Shown piece by piece: positions 51,650 to 62,600 of a stretch of 64,000 bases of DNA. Position 1 is the first letter of the stretch. Every line of letters begins with the position of its first letter. The stretch is from Lepisosteus oculatus (lineage: Eukaryota > Chordata > Actinopteri > Semionotiformes > Lepisosteidae): the NCBI RefSeq assembly GCF_040954835.1, contig NC_090709.1, positions 41,982,490 through 42,046,489 on the forward strand. The letters are read 5' to 3'. The notes under the pieces were generated by a model, which searched no databases, was not told the origin of the DNA, and saw only the letters and a list, made by a program, of their open reading frames with translations. Position numbers and translations under genes: made by a program.

Positions 51650-54600
51650 TCAATTCTCAAGAGGATTGTACCTTAATACACTGACGCATCTATGTGTTGA
51701 ACTTTCACCTGTACTAAGCTTTGTTACTCAATGATAAATGTGTATATATATACAAGTGTGCTGAAGTGTTTCCTATATAATACTTTAACACCCAAACCTG
51801 TGTAGTATGCTCCCATCTCCACTGAGCCTTAATACTGGTAATCCTCACACTTGCATACGAACCTCTCTCCTGTCCTGAGCTTTAATTCTCCATGACAGAC
51901 CTGTGTGCTGAGCTGTCTTGTGGACTGTACTGTAATACTTAAACCAGCGTGCTGAACTTGTACTGAATTTAATTCTCACACTGATACACGAGTGCTGAAC
52001 TCTCACCTTTACTGTGCTTTCACACTCAAGTGTGTACTGACCCCTCATGTGGACTGGACTATCATACTTACACCAGTGTAACCAGTGTGTTGAACTCTAA
52101 CTTGTAAGTGTGCTTTAATCCTCAAACCTGTGTGCTCAGCTCTCACCTGGACTGCACTAAAATACTTAAACCACTGTGCTGATCCCTAACTTGTAAGTGA
52201 GCTTTAATATTCAGTGACACACCAGTTGGCTGGACTTGAACCTGCAGTGTTCTTTAAATCTCAAATCTGTGTGCTGCACTCTTACCTTGACTGAGTTTCA
52301 ATACTCGATGACACACCTGTGAGCTTTACTCTCACTTGTTTTAAATTTTTAAATTCTTGGATCTGTGTGGTCAGCTCTGGAATTAAAAACTTAAAGCAGT
52401 GCTTTTTCCTGTGATTCAATACTGAAACCCGTGTACTCAACATAGGAAAAAAGTACCCGTTCAGTTTTTAATACTGAAACCTGTGCTCTGAACTCTCAGC
52501 TCCACTGAGCTGTAATGTGTGGTAATACTTAAACCTGTAAACGTAACTCTTACATTGACTGTGCTTCAATACTTCAGTCTGTGTCATCAGGTCTCACCTG
52601 GGCTGTACTGAAATACTTAAACCAGGGAGGTGAGCTTGTACTGAGCTTTAATATTCAGAGATGGGTATGCTGACCCTTCTGTAGTGTACTTCAATACTCA
52701 AATCTGTGCGCTATTTTCTTACCTCTGAGTTTTAATCAATGACACCCCTGTGTGCTTTACTCACCTTTGCTGTACTGTAATAGTAAACCCAGTGTGCTGA
52801 TCCCTAACTTGTAAGTGAGTTTTAATACTCAGTGACATGCATGCTAAACCTTCATAAACAGTGTATTTAAATACTCCAATCTATGTGCCAGACTGTCAGC
52901 TGTACTATTACAATACTCAGCCCTGTGTGACAAACTAACTTGTACTGTGTTGTAATACTCAGATCTGTGAACTCGCATGTCTGACTGGTACTATTTTGCA
53001 ATGCTCAGACATGTGTACTGAACTCTCACCAGTACTGAGCTTTAATACTTAAACCAGTGTGCTGAACTCACTTGTATGCATCTGTAATATTCAGTGACGT
53101 CTATGCTCAACCTTCATCTATAGTGGACTTTAATACTCGAATCTGTGTGCTACACTCTTACCTTGACTGAGTTTCTTTACTCAATGACACACCTGTGTGC
53201 TTTACTCTCACCCTTTAAACTTGTACTTAATTTAATTCTCGCCTTGACACACGAGTGCTGAGCTCTCATCATTACTGTGCTTTCATGCTCAAAAGTGTGG
53301 ACTGTACTATCATACTTAAACCAGTGTAACCAGTGTGCTGAACTCTAGCTGGTAAGTGGGCTTTAATACTCAAACTCTGTGCTCAGCTCTCATCCAGACT
53401 ACACTAAAATACTTAAACCAGTGTTGTGCAGATCTCTAACTTGTAAGTGAGCTTTAATATTCAGTCACATGGATGTATGCTGAAATTTCATCTATAGTGT
53501 ACTTGAATCTGTGTGCTACACTCTTACCTTGATTGAGTTTTAATACTTGATGATGCACCTGTGTGCTTTACTCTAGCATTTTAAATTTTTTATTTCTCAG
53601 ATCTGTGGTGTTAGCTCTGGACTAAAACTTTACCCTGTGCTTCACTACTGAAACCTGTGTGCTCATCTCTCAGCTGGAGTGTACTCAACAGAATGGCTAC
53701 TTTTTTTCTGTGTTTTTAATACAGAAGCCTGTGTTCTGAACTCTCATCTCCCCTGAGCTGTAATGCGTGGTAATAATTAAACCTGTAAACTTAACTCTTA
53801 CATTGACTGTGCTTTAATACTTCAATCTGTGTCGTCAGGTCTCACCTGGACTGTACTGAAATACTTAAACCAGGGAGGTGAGCTTGTACTGAGCTTTAAT
53901 ATTCAGAGATGGGTATGCTGACCCTTCTGTAGTGTACTTCAATACTCAAATCTGTGTGCTCTTTTCTTACCTCTGAGTTTTAATCAATGACACACCTGTG
54001 TGCTTTACTCACCTCCTTAATAAAAAATCTCAGATCCGTGTTCAGCTCTCACTTGGACTGTATTAAACTACTTAAACTAGTGTGCTGAACTCTCACCTTT
54101 ACTCTGCTTTCATACTCAAAGCTGTGTGCTCAACTCTCACCTGGCCTGTACCAACCTACATCAACCAGGGTTTGGTCTCTTTTTCAGACTGAACTTTAAT
54201 ACTCAAAGCTCTGTGCTGATATTTCAACTGTCCTATTATAATACTCCCCCCTGTGTACTGAATTGTCACTTGTACAATGTTGTAACAGTCCCTCTTCATA
54301 TTGAGTGTTACACTGAAATAGACTTCTGACCAGAACTTTAAGCTGTACTTGATTGTAATACTCAGACCACTGTTGTGTACAGTAATGTGAACTGTCACTT
54401 GTATTGTGTTGTAATACCCAGCCCTGTCTGTTGTACGACAGTGTAATAAACACAGCAGTGTGCCACACTCACCTGTAATCTATTGTAATACCCTGACCTG
54501 TGTGCTGTACTGTGATGTCAATTATCACCTGTATTGTGCTGTACTGTACTACAATGTAATAACCTGACCAGTGTACCAAACTGTCACCTGTACTCTATAA

Positions 54601-55650
54601 TACTGAACTGTCACTCCACAGCTGAAATATTTCCTTTCTTTTCAGTAGCGAAGAAACCTTTACTTGATCCCTCGTAGCCTACACATGCTGATGTAACTCC
54701 CTCTGTGAGCTGTTGTAATACATGGTCTGCTGTACTGAACAGTCACTTGTACACTGTTGTAATAGTCACCCTCTGTACTGTATTTCAGTGTCACACTCAG
54801 ACTTCTGAAACTGTCCCCTGTACTCTAGGGTGTAATACTCAGACCTGTGTACTGTGCTGGTATGTGAACTGTCACCTGGAGTGTTGTAATACTCAGCCCT
54901 CTGTACTGTTGTAATACATGTAGCATTGTACTAAACTGTCACTTGTACAATGTTGTAATATTCAGTCCTCTGTACTGTATTTCAGTGTAAGACTCAGACT
55001 TGTCCTACTTTGCCACCTGTACTTTATTGTAATATTCAGACTTGGGTACTGTTGTGAACTGTCACCTGGCTTGTGTTGTATTACTCAGACCTGTGTTCTG
55101 AACTGTTACCAGGATCATGTTGTAATACTGTAAACTGTGTACCATACTGTGTTGTAATTGATGGACTGCTGTTCTAAACTGTCCCTTGTACGCTGTTGTA
55201 ACAATCACCCTCTGTACTGTATTTCAGTGTAACACATGTATTTCTGTCCAAAAATGTCACCTGTACTTGATTGTAATACTCAACCCTGTGTACTGTACTG
55301 CACTGTAGGCTGTTACCAATATTGTTGTAATACAGGCCTGTGCCAGTGTAATACTTAGTTTTTGTTTAAAACCATTACCTTTACCATAATATTCAGATTT
55401 GTGTACTGTGATGTGAACATCTACTGTTATGCTGTTGTAATACAGCCCAGGGTACTGTGCTGTAGTGCAATCAGAGTTCTGTCCTATAGTGTCAATTGTA
55501 CATAAGTTTAATAGTCAACCATGTGTAATGTACTGTGATTAGTAATAATGGTGTAATACTCCGTGTACTTTAGTGTGAAATAGCAGCTGGATTCTGCTGT
55601 AATATATAGCCCTGTGTCCTCAACTGTCACGTCTACTGTCGTGTAACACT
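51650..55650. repeat. Degenerate 40-bp repeats with 1.26-kb higher-order unit
   Basis: Units on the theme tttaatactcaaacctgtgt plus gctgaactctcacctgtact. Two higher-order copies align: about 51950-53210 with 53215-54050 (for example cttaaaccagggaggtgagc at 52616 and 53867). From about 54200 the theme changes to gtcacctgtactgtgttgta. Confidence 0.85.
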
Positions 55651-57179
55651 TAGTTGTGCACTTGTTGATCTGACCTGTTGTGTTGGTCTATGGGGCAGAT
55701 CTCTCTACTAAACTCTGCCCTATGGCCAAACAGGCCTACTGCAATTTCACCTCTTTCTGGGTGTGGCCCTGCTTTGGTGTGGAGCTGGTTCCTCCTTTAC
55801 TCAATGTGAGGCTACAGCTGGAGTTCCCCTCTCTCCCTTACTGTTAATAAATAAAGCAAGTGCAGTTGAGGTGTTCAAAGGTGGGGGGAGAATGAGACTG
55901 TGCAGGGCCACCCCTGCGAGGTGGGATATGGAGATTGAAGTCAAGTGCGTGGTGTGTTTTAGAGAGAGGAGGGGAAAAACATGCTCATGCGACTGTGGGG
56001 TTTGGTTCTTGTAGGAGGGGGAAGACTTCTGGAAGGGTTGTCGTCTTTAGGCACAACTCCCTTTCTATTCCAGTTCTAGCCCCTCTGGTTTTGGGTTTTC
56101 TTTTTTTGCTTGGGGTTTCCCTTCCCACTGGGGATGTGAACATACACCTCCAGGGCCCTAGTTCTGCTCTGTGGTCATCATGAGGTTAACTTGTTTCAAT
56201 GGGGAAGTCCAATCTCTTGGGGGTTCTTTGGTGTTGAGATGGTGGAGGGGGGGGACCCTAGATGTGTTTTTAAGGTTGTAATGCTCCCTAATTTAACTGC
56301 TCTGAGCTGTGACAAGGTGATTGTAGGCGTGTGACTCTTGGCTGGAGTTGTGCCCCAGGACAGAGCTCTGTGGGGTGTCGGTTTGCCCGTAGAAGGAATA
56401 TGTCTCCTGGTGGAAATGTAGCCTGTGTGCAAACACACCACCATGAGGTGGTCTGAAAGGTGAGAGAGCTGATGGAGCTGTGAGTGAATATTAATCCCCC
56501 TGCTGCCTCTGGGCATGAGTGATTGAGGTTGAGCAGGAGCTCTTAACTGGTCAAGAGGGAGAGAGTGGGTTACTATTCCACAGAGACAACCAGTCTGCTT
56601 TCTTTGCAATATAATACGCCACCTTGCTCTTAGTTCCCTGGTGCAGTCATCTGCTCCAGACTGGACTTGTCTTACACTGACCGATACAGGTGGGACAGTG
56701 TTAGTGTAAGATGGGCCAAGGGAGAGGTACACTCTCCACCCTCTGTTACTCTCCCACTGGGCCTATCCTGCTGCAGCACTTCATGAACTACATTTCCCAG
56801 CAGGCCATGAGGACGATGGTGGCCAACTGGCTGCCTCCCCTGGGTTGATAAGGGGCGGGTGCTATCAACCCAAACCTGCAGCCAGTCTGAATTCCTGCAG
56901 AGGACGGGAGCCTGGAGGTACAAGTTCATACATTCTGTGTGGGTTTGTCGGTGGGAAGGAAATGTTTTAAGTGCAGCAAAGCTGCAAGAGGGTCTGAGAA
57001 AGGAATATTTATATTTATCAACAAACTGGGTTATTTTTAATAGAACAGCTTCTAGTTTTATCTAAGCACCTGATTTTTTTTCCTAGGCTATAACTTTCAT
57101 TCCTAACTCACTCTCCCCAACTGCTGTCAGTATTTTGCGTCTTTCTTACACTCCAGCTCACAGCTGCCTTACCCAGAGT

Positions 57180-57260
57180 GCAGTGTAGCTCTTGGTCAGC
57201 TGACCAGCTGGAGAAACACGATTGGTCAGGGGAGGTTTAAAAAGCAGGAAGTGGAGGCTC
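57180..57260 (+). promoter_or_regulatory. CCAAT/TATA-like motif pair in palindrome arm
   Basis: gattggtcaggggaggttta aaaag places an inverted CCAAT box 15 bp before a TTTAAAA box. Related copies lie at about 61118-61150 (plus) and 58005-58050 (minus). The 176-residue frame starting at 57251 has no recognisable domain. Confidence 0.3.
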
Positions 57261-58269
57261 CCAGTGTTGCTGCAGCCAGAGCAGCAAGTGGAGGAAGGAG
57301 CTGCTGGAGAAGAAAGACCAGTTCACAGCTCGGTCTCGGTTCTTCACAGCACAACCCCCTGCTCTCCTACAGTCAGGGCAGGTGTTTCATCTCTCTCACT
57401 TTCACAGAGCTCAGCAGAACTGGTTTGCTTAGCTTTGGCCATCTTTCAAATAAGACCTTGGATGTTGTGCACATACTCTACTACACATTTCTCCTGTTCT
57501 TCATTGATCTGGAGTGGAAGTTTGCTGGTGACCCTGTGGCACCTCACAGAGTCTCCCCTCATGAGGATCAACTTTTCCTTACCAGGCCAGCAGCAGCCCA
57601 GGCTGACCTGAAGAAAAACCCAGTTGTTTTTCAGCTCAGAGGAGACACGAGACTTGTCCTGTCCCAGTGTCCAGTTGACAGCCCCAATCCTACAGATGAG
57701 ACACAGGTCGACAGCTCTCGGAACAAACACTTTCACAGCCACAAGGTAAGGAAACGGTGCTCTTTATTCAGTTTGGGATAAAGCAGTCCAGAAACCAGAA
57801 GACAAATCGCAGTTCTTCTCTGAGCTCTAGGTAGACTTGCAGTTGTCTTCAAAGCAGGTCTCTGTGAAGACAGCCAGACTCACAGCTCCTAGGCTCAGCA
57901 GTCAGACCTCCTCCCCCTGAGGCAGCTCCGCTCTGCAGCTCTTCCCTCCTGCTCTGCTCAGCACAACTGACCTCTGTCCCCAGGCAGCACCAGCCTGAAC
58001 GCCTCTCCTGCCTTTTAACTGTCTCCCCACCAATCGTCTTCCACCAATTAGGCAGGTAATTATAGGCAGCAGGTTGTTCTCCTCGGCCTCGTTGGGGATG
58101 AAGTTCAGACAACCGTCACGGTCTTGCCTGAACCTGCTGCGCTCTTACTCTGTGTTGGGGCTCAGTTGTTTCTGAAATCAATAAAAATAAATCTAACTAG
58201 AAAAACTGTGATAAGTTTTCCAGGATGAGTAAAAGCATAAATGTTAAAATATGCAGAAAAATAAATGAA

Positions 58270-58900
58270 AAAAAACAGCTTGTTTTCCAAAGGGTTTGAT
58301 CCCACAGCCTCTGTGTTAGAAGCCCAGAGCTCTTCCACTGAGCCACAGTGTCTCTGTGAGTCTGGGGCTCCTGTGGGCTCTTGGTCTTCCCAGCTCAGGG
58401 TTCGAAAACTAAGGGATAAAAGAGACTGAATGAGCTCTCCTTCAGGCCAGGAGCCAGTGGAGGAGTGGAGATGGTGCTGAGCTCATGACCAGGAGGTTGT
58501 GGGTTCAAGTCCTGGCTAAGAGCTGAGGTGGGTTTGCAGTGTGATCCTCCCCAGCAGTGACAGGGTGAGAAGTAAAAGCCCACAGCCCTCGTGTCTTTAT
58601 TTATCAGTGTGTTACGGTCCACAAGAATTAAATTAAAAGTTCCTGATCCTTCCAGGATTTGAACCCACAACCTCCAGGTAGAAGTCCAGAGATCTTCCCC
58701 TGAGCCACAGTGTGCCTTTGTAGGGCTGGGGCTCCTGTGGGCTCTTGGTCTTCTTCCCAGTTCATGGCTGAAACGGAGGGATAAGAGCCGGACCGAATCC
58801 CTCTCCCCTTGGGCCTGGAGCAGGTGGAGGAGTGGAGATGGTGCTGTGCTCATGACCAGGAGGTTGTGGGTTCAAGTCCTGGCTGATCCCTGGTAAGTAA
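58270..58900 (-). repeat. tRNA-like SINE modules near palindrome centre (left)
   Basis: Several tRNA-like pieces with box B-like ggttcaagtcc and a box A-like segment (ccagtggaggagtggagatg). Their folding is too poor for functional tRNAs. Mirror copies are at 60295-60900. Confidence 0.6.
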
Positions 58901-59510
58901 ACCAAGGTGAGTATGTGGGCAGGATGATGGGGAGGGGCTATTACTGGGGGGTAGTGGGGGGGTGGAGGAGGCGGAGCAGGGCTAGGGGGAGGGGCAGGTA
59001 GTGGGGGTGGGCTAGGAAGGGTAGAGCAGGGCAGTGGCTGGGTTAGACACAGGGGTAGTGGTGGGTTGGGTAGAGCAGTAGGGGTGAGGTGGGTTAGGCA
59101 GAGCAGTAGGGGTGAGGTGGGTTAGGCAGGGCAGGGCCAAGGCTAGACAAGGGGAAGTGTAGGGATGGGTAGAGCAGAGCAGGGTAGGGGGGTGAGGCAG
59201 TGTAGGGGCAGGGCCAGGGGTGGGTGGAGAGAGGAGAGTAGGAGAGGTGATGGAGAAGGAGTTGCAGGTGGCCTGGGCCTGAAGGGCAGGAGGAGGAGTT
59301 GGGAGGGGGACCCAGGCCAAGGTGGGGTTGAGGCAGGTGAGGTGGTGTGGGGGGAGAGAGGAGAGTAGGAAAGGTGAGTGGAGGAGGAGTGGCAGGGGCC
59401 TGGGCCTGAGGAGGAGAGTGGCAGGGGCCTGGGCCTGAGGAGGAGAGTGGAGGGGGGCCAAGGGGGGGGTAGGGTAGACGGGGTGAGGGGTGAGGGTTGG
59501 GAGTTGGGAG
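58901..59510. repeat. G-rich inner arm
   Basis: Purine/G-rich degenerate repeats (gggcctgggcctgaggagga, gtagagcagggcag), reverse complement of the C-rich stretch 59610-60295. Proline-rich frames on either strand are composition artefacts. Confidence 0.8.
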
Positions 59511-59609
59511 GGATGTTTTTGTTTTTTCCTTTCTTTTGCTTGGCCCCAGGTACAGATTCAGCAAAACAAGATATTTGTAAAACATGTCTCCTTCCCCTCC
59601 ACCCACCCA
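59511..59609. other. Palindrome spacer
   Basis: About 100 bp without an inverted partner (tttttcctttcttttgcttg, then cagcaaaacaagatatttgt). This marks the symmetry centre. Confidence 0.6.
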
Positions 59610-62600
59610 CTTGCTCTTCCACCCCAGGCAGGGCCCCCCCTCCAATCTCCTACTCTTCTGGCCTCTCTCCTCCCACCCCTTGGCCCTGCCCCTACACTGC
59701 CTTCACCTCCTCAACCTCAACCCCACCTTGGCCTGGGCCCCCCTCCCAACTCCTCCTCCTGCCCCTCAGGCCCAGGCCACCTGCCACTCCTCCTCCACTC
59801 ACCTCTTCTCCCTTGCCTCACCCTGTCTACCCTACCCCCCCAACTACCTCCACCCTCCAACCCCCCCTTGGCCTGGGCCCCCCTCCCATCTCCTCCTCAG
59901 GCCCAGGCCACTCCTCCTCCACTCACCTCTTCTCCCTTGCCTCACCCTGTCTACCCTACCCCCACCCTCCAACCCCCCCTCCATCACCTCTCCTACTCTC
60001 CACCCCCACCTGGCCCACCTCTACTCTACCCTAGCCCTGCCCTAATCTGATCTACCCACCCCTCAACTACCCCTGTCTAGCCCACCCCTGCTTCACCCCC
60101 CTACCCTGCTCTGCTCTACCCCCCCCTACACTACCCCTGTCTAGCCTTGGCCCTGCCCCTACCCCTCTGCCTAACCCAGCCACTGCCCTGCTCTACCCTT
60201 CCTAGCCCACCCCCACTACCTGCCCCTCCCCCTAGCCCTGCTCTGCCTCCTCCACCCCCCCACTAATAGCCCCTCCCCATCATCCTGCCCACATACTCAC
60301 CTCAGTTTACTTACCAGGGATCAGCCAGGACTTGAACCCACAACCTCCTGGTCATGAGTGCAGCACCATCTCCACTCCTCCACCTGCTCCAGGCCCAAGG
60401 GGAGAGGGATTCGGTCCGGCTCTTATCCCTCCGTTTCAGCCCTGACCTGGGAAGAAGACCAAGAGCCCACAGGAGCCCCAGACTAACAGGGACACGGTGG
60501 CTCTGTGGAAGAGCTCTGCCTCTGTATCAGAGAGGTTGTGGGTTCAAATCCAGGGAGAAACTAACTGCTTTTATTCAATTTAATTCTTGAAAACAGAGAC
60601 ATGTTGATAAATAGACACTGAGATCACGTACTTTTCTTACCAACCTCAGGTCCCACCTGGGATTCGAACCCACAACCTCCCAGTCACGAGCGCAGCACCA
60701 TCTCCACTCCTCCACCTGCTCCTGCCCTGAGAGGAGGCGCCATCGCTCTGCCTTTTACTGCTCAGTCTGGAACCCTGAGCCGGGAAGAGCAAGAGCCCAC
60801 AGGAGCCCCAGCCTGCAGAGAGACACGGTGGCTCTGTGGAAGAGCTCTCGCCTGCTCCCCTCCAGCCTGCAGGTTCAAATCCTCCACAGGACAAGTGTTT
60901 TACATTTCTCACAAACGTCAACAACTATTATTTTACTCATCCCAGAAGACTACTTGCTCTTTTTTTATTGGAATTGGATTTATTTCCCTCGCCGACGGGC
61001 TCAGCTACTTCAGGAACAGCTTCGCTCTGGACGCTGTGAGGGGCAGCAGGTTCAGGCAGCAGGATGTCAACTATTTCCCAGCAGGCCATGCCGAAGCACA
61101 ATTACCTGGCTAACTGGTGGAAGCCCATTGGTCGGGAGACATTTAAAAAGCAGGCAGCGGAGCCCTTCAGTCCGGCCTTGGCTGGGGAAGAGAGTGGTTG
61201 TGCTGAGTGGAGCAGGAGAGAGGAGCTTCAGAGCTGTGCTGCTGCTGCTGTGTTAGACTGCCGAGCCTGGGAACTGGGAGTGCTGGCTTTCTTGCCACAG
61301 GCCTGGTTTGAAGCTGGTGGTGGCTCCAGGTAAGAGCGAGGGTCTGTCTTGTGGTTTCTGGCCTGCTGTGTCCCTCTCTGTGAATAAAGAGCACTGCGAT
61401 CCCTTACCTTGTGGCTGTGAGTGTTTGTGCCCAGAGCTGCCCTGCTGGAACTCCTGATCCCTGTTGCTGAGGGTCTGAGTAGGAGGGGTGTCAAATGACT
61501 GGATGGTCACCAGCACACGTCCACACCAGGTCCCTGAGAAACAAGCCCAGGAAGTAATAAGGGCCCCTGTCCAGTCTAGTTCAAGACGTTCTGGAGGGCT
61601 CCTGCAGAGCCTCCTCTGAGAGGAAAGAGAAACACTGGCCCAGCCTGCACCGCAGAGCCCCCCCACTGGCCTTCAAACACCAGGAACACAGATCCTGCTC
61701 CCAGGGGCGAGAACAGATGAAGGAAGAGATGAATAAAATCTGAACCCAGTCCCCCGGACAACTCCTCGTTCACCGAGAACCACCCCACTTGTCCCTCCAC
61801 TCTTCCCTTCTTAAAACCGCTGCCAGTTTCTCCGCCGCTCAAATGTTTTCTTCCCACCCACAAGTCCAACTCACTGAACAAACTACTGCCTCCACCTTCC
61901 ACCCTGCTGCTGGAGCTGAGCTCCCATACCCTCCTTATATACACCAGCTGAGCCTCATTAACCCAGGGGAGGCAGCTCATTGGCCACCATTCTCCCCCAT
62001 GGCATGCTGGGAAACATAGTTCATGAAGTCCTGCAGCAGGACAGTCCCAGTGAGAAAGTAACACCCCCCCCCCCCCACTCCCTTGGCCCATCTTACACAC
62101 ACACACTCCAACACTGCTCCACCTGTACCAGGGAGCCAAATAGCAAGGAGGTGCATTATATTGAAGAGAAAGCAGACCAGTTGTCTCTGTGGAATAGTGA
62201 CCTGCTCTCTCCCTCTTGCACAGTTAAGAGCTCCTGCTCAACCTCGATCCCTCCTGCCCAGAGGCAGCAGGTGGATTAATATTCACTCACTGGTACTTAC
62301 CGGCTTCACTCACAGCCCAGTCAGCTCTTGCCTTTCAGACAGAGGGGTGGTGTGTTTGCACACAGCTCCTGCTGCACACAGGTTCCACTCCCCCGAGGAG
62401 ACATTCCTTCTGCCGGCACACAGACACCACCCAGAGCTCTCTCCTGAAGCACAACTCCAGCCCCAAGTCCCACACATCTCAAATAACCTTGTCACAGCTC
62501 AGAGCAGTTGAATCAGGGAGCGTTACAACCTTAAAAACACATCTAGGGTCTCACCCCCAAAGAACACTGGAGAGATCAGCCTTCCCCCCTTGAAACAAGT

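Larger units (their letters stand above)
54830..59510 (+). repeat. Left arm of large inverted duplication
   Basis: Reverse-complement matches to the right arm, position pairs summing to about 118780-119210: 55850/62935, 56187/62600, 56793/62016, 57745/61410, 57900/61290 and 58727-58910/60482-60295. Outer pairs agree at roughly 80% with indels, the inner block at about 97% by eye. No conserved protein frame spans both arms. Confidence 0.85.

Noticed and set aside
57251-57781. 176-residue plus frame with hydrophobic middle
   Set aside because: No recognised domain, not kept in the mirror arm; chance frame is likelier.
59012-60050. Proline-rich frames of 149-218 residues
   Set aside because: Composition artefact of the G-rich and C-rich palindrome arms; frames mirror each other.
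60485-60565. Functional tRNA gene
   Set aside because: D-arm and anticodon stem look fair but T-stem and acceptor stem mispair; mirrored SINE-like pieces nearby argue for a pseudogene or SINE.
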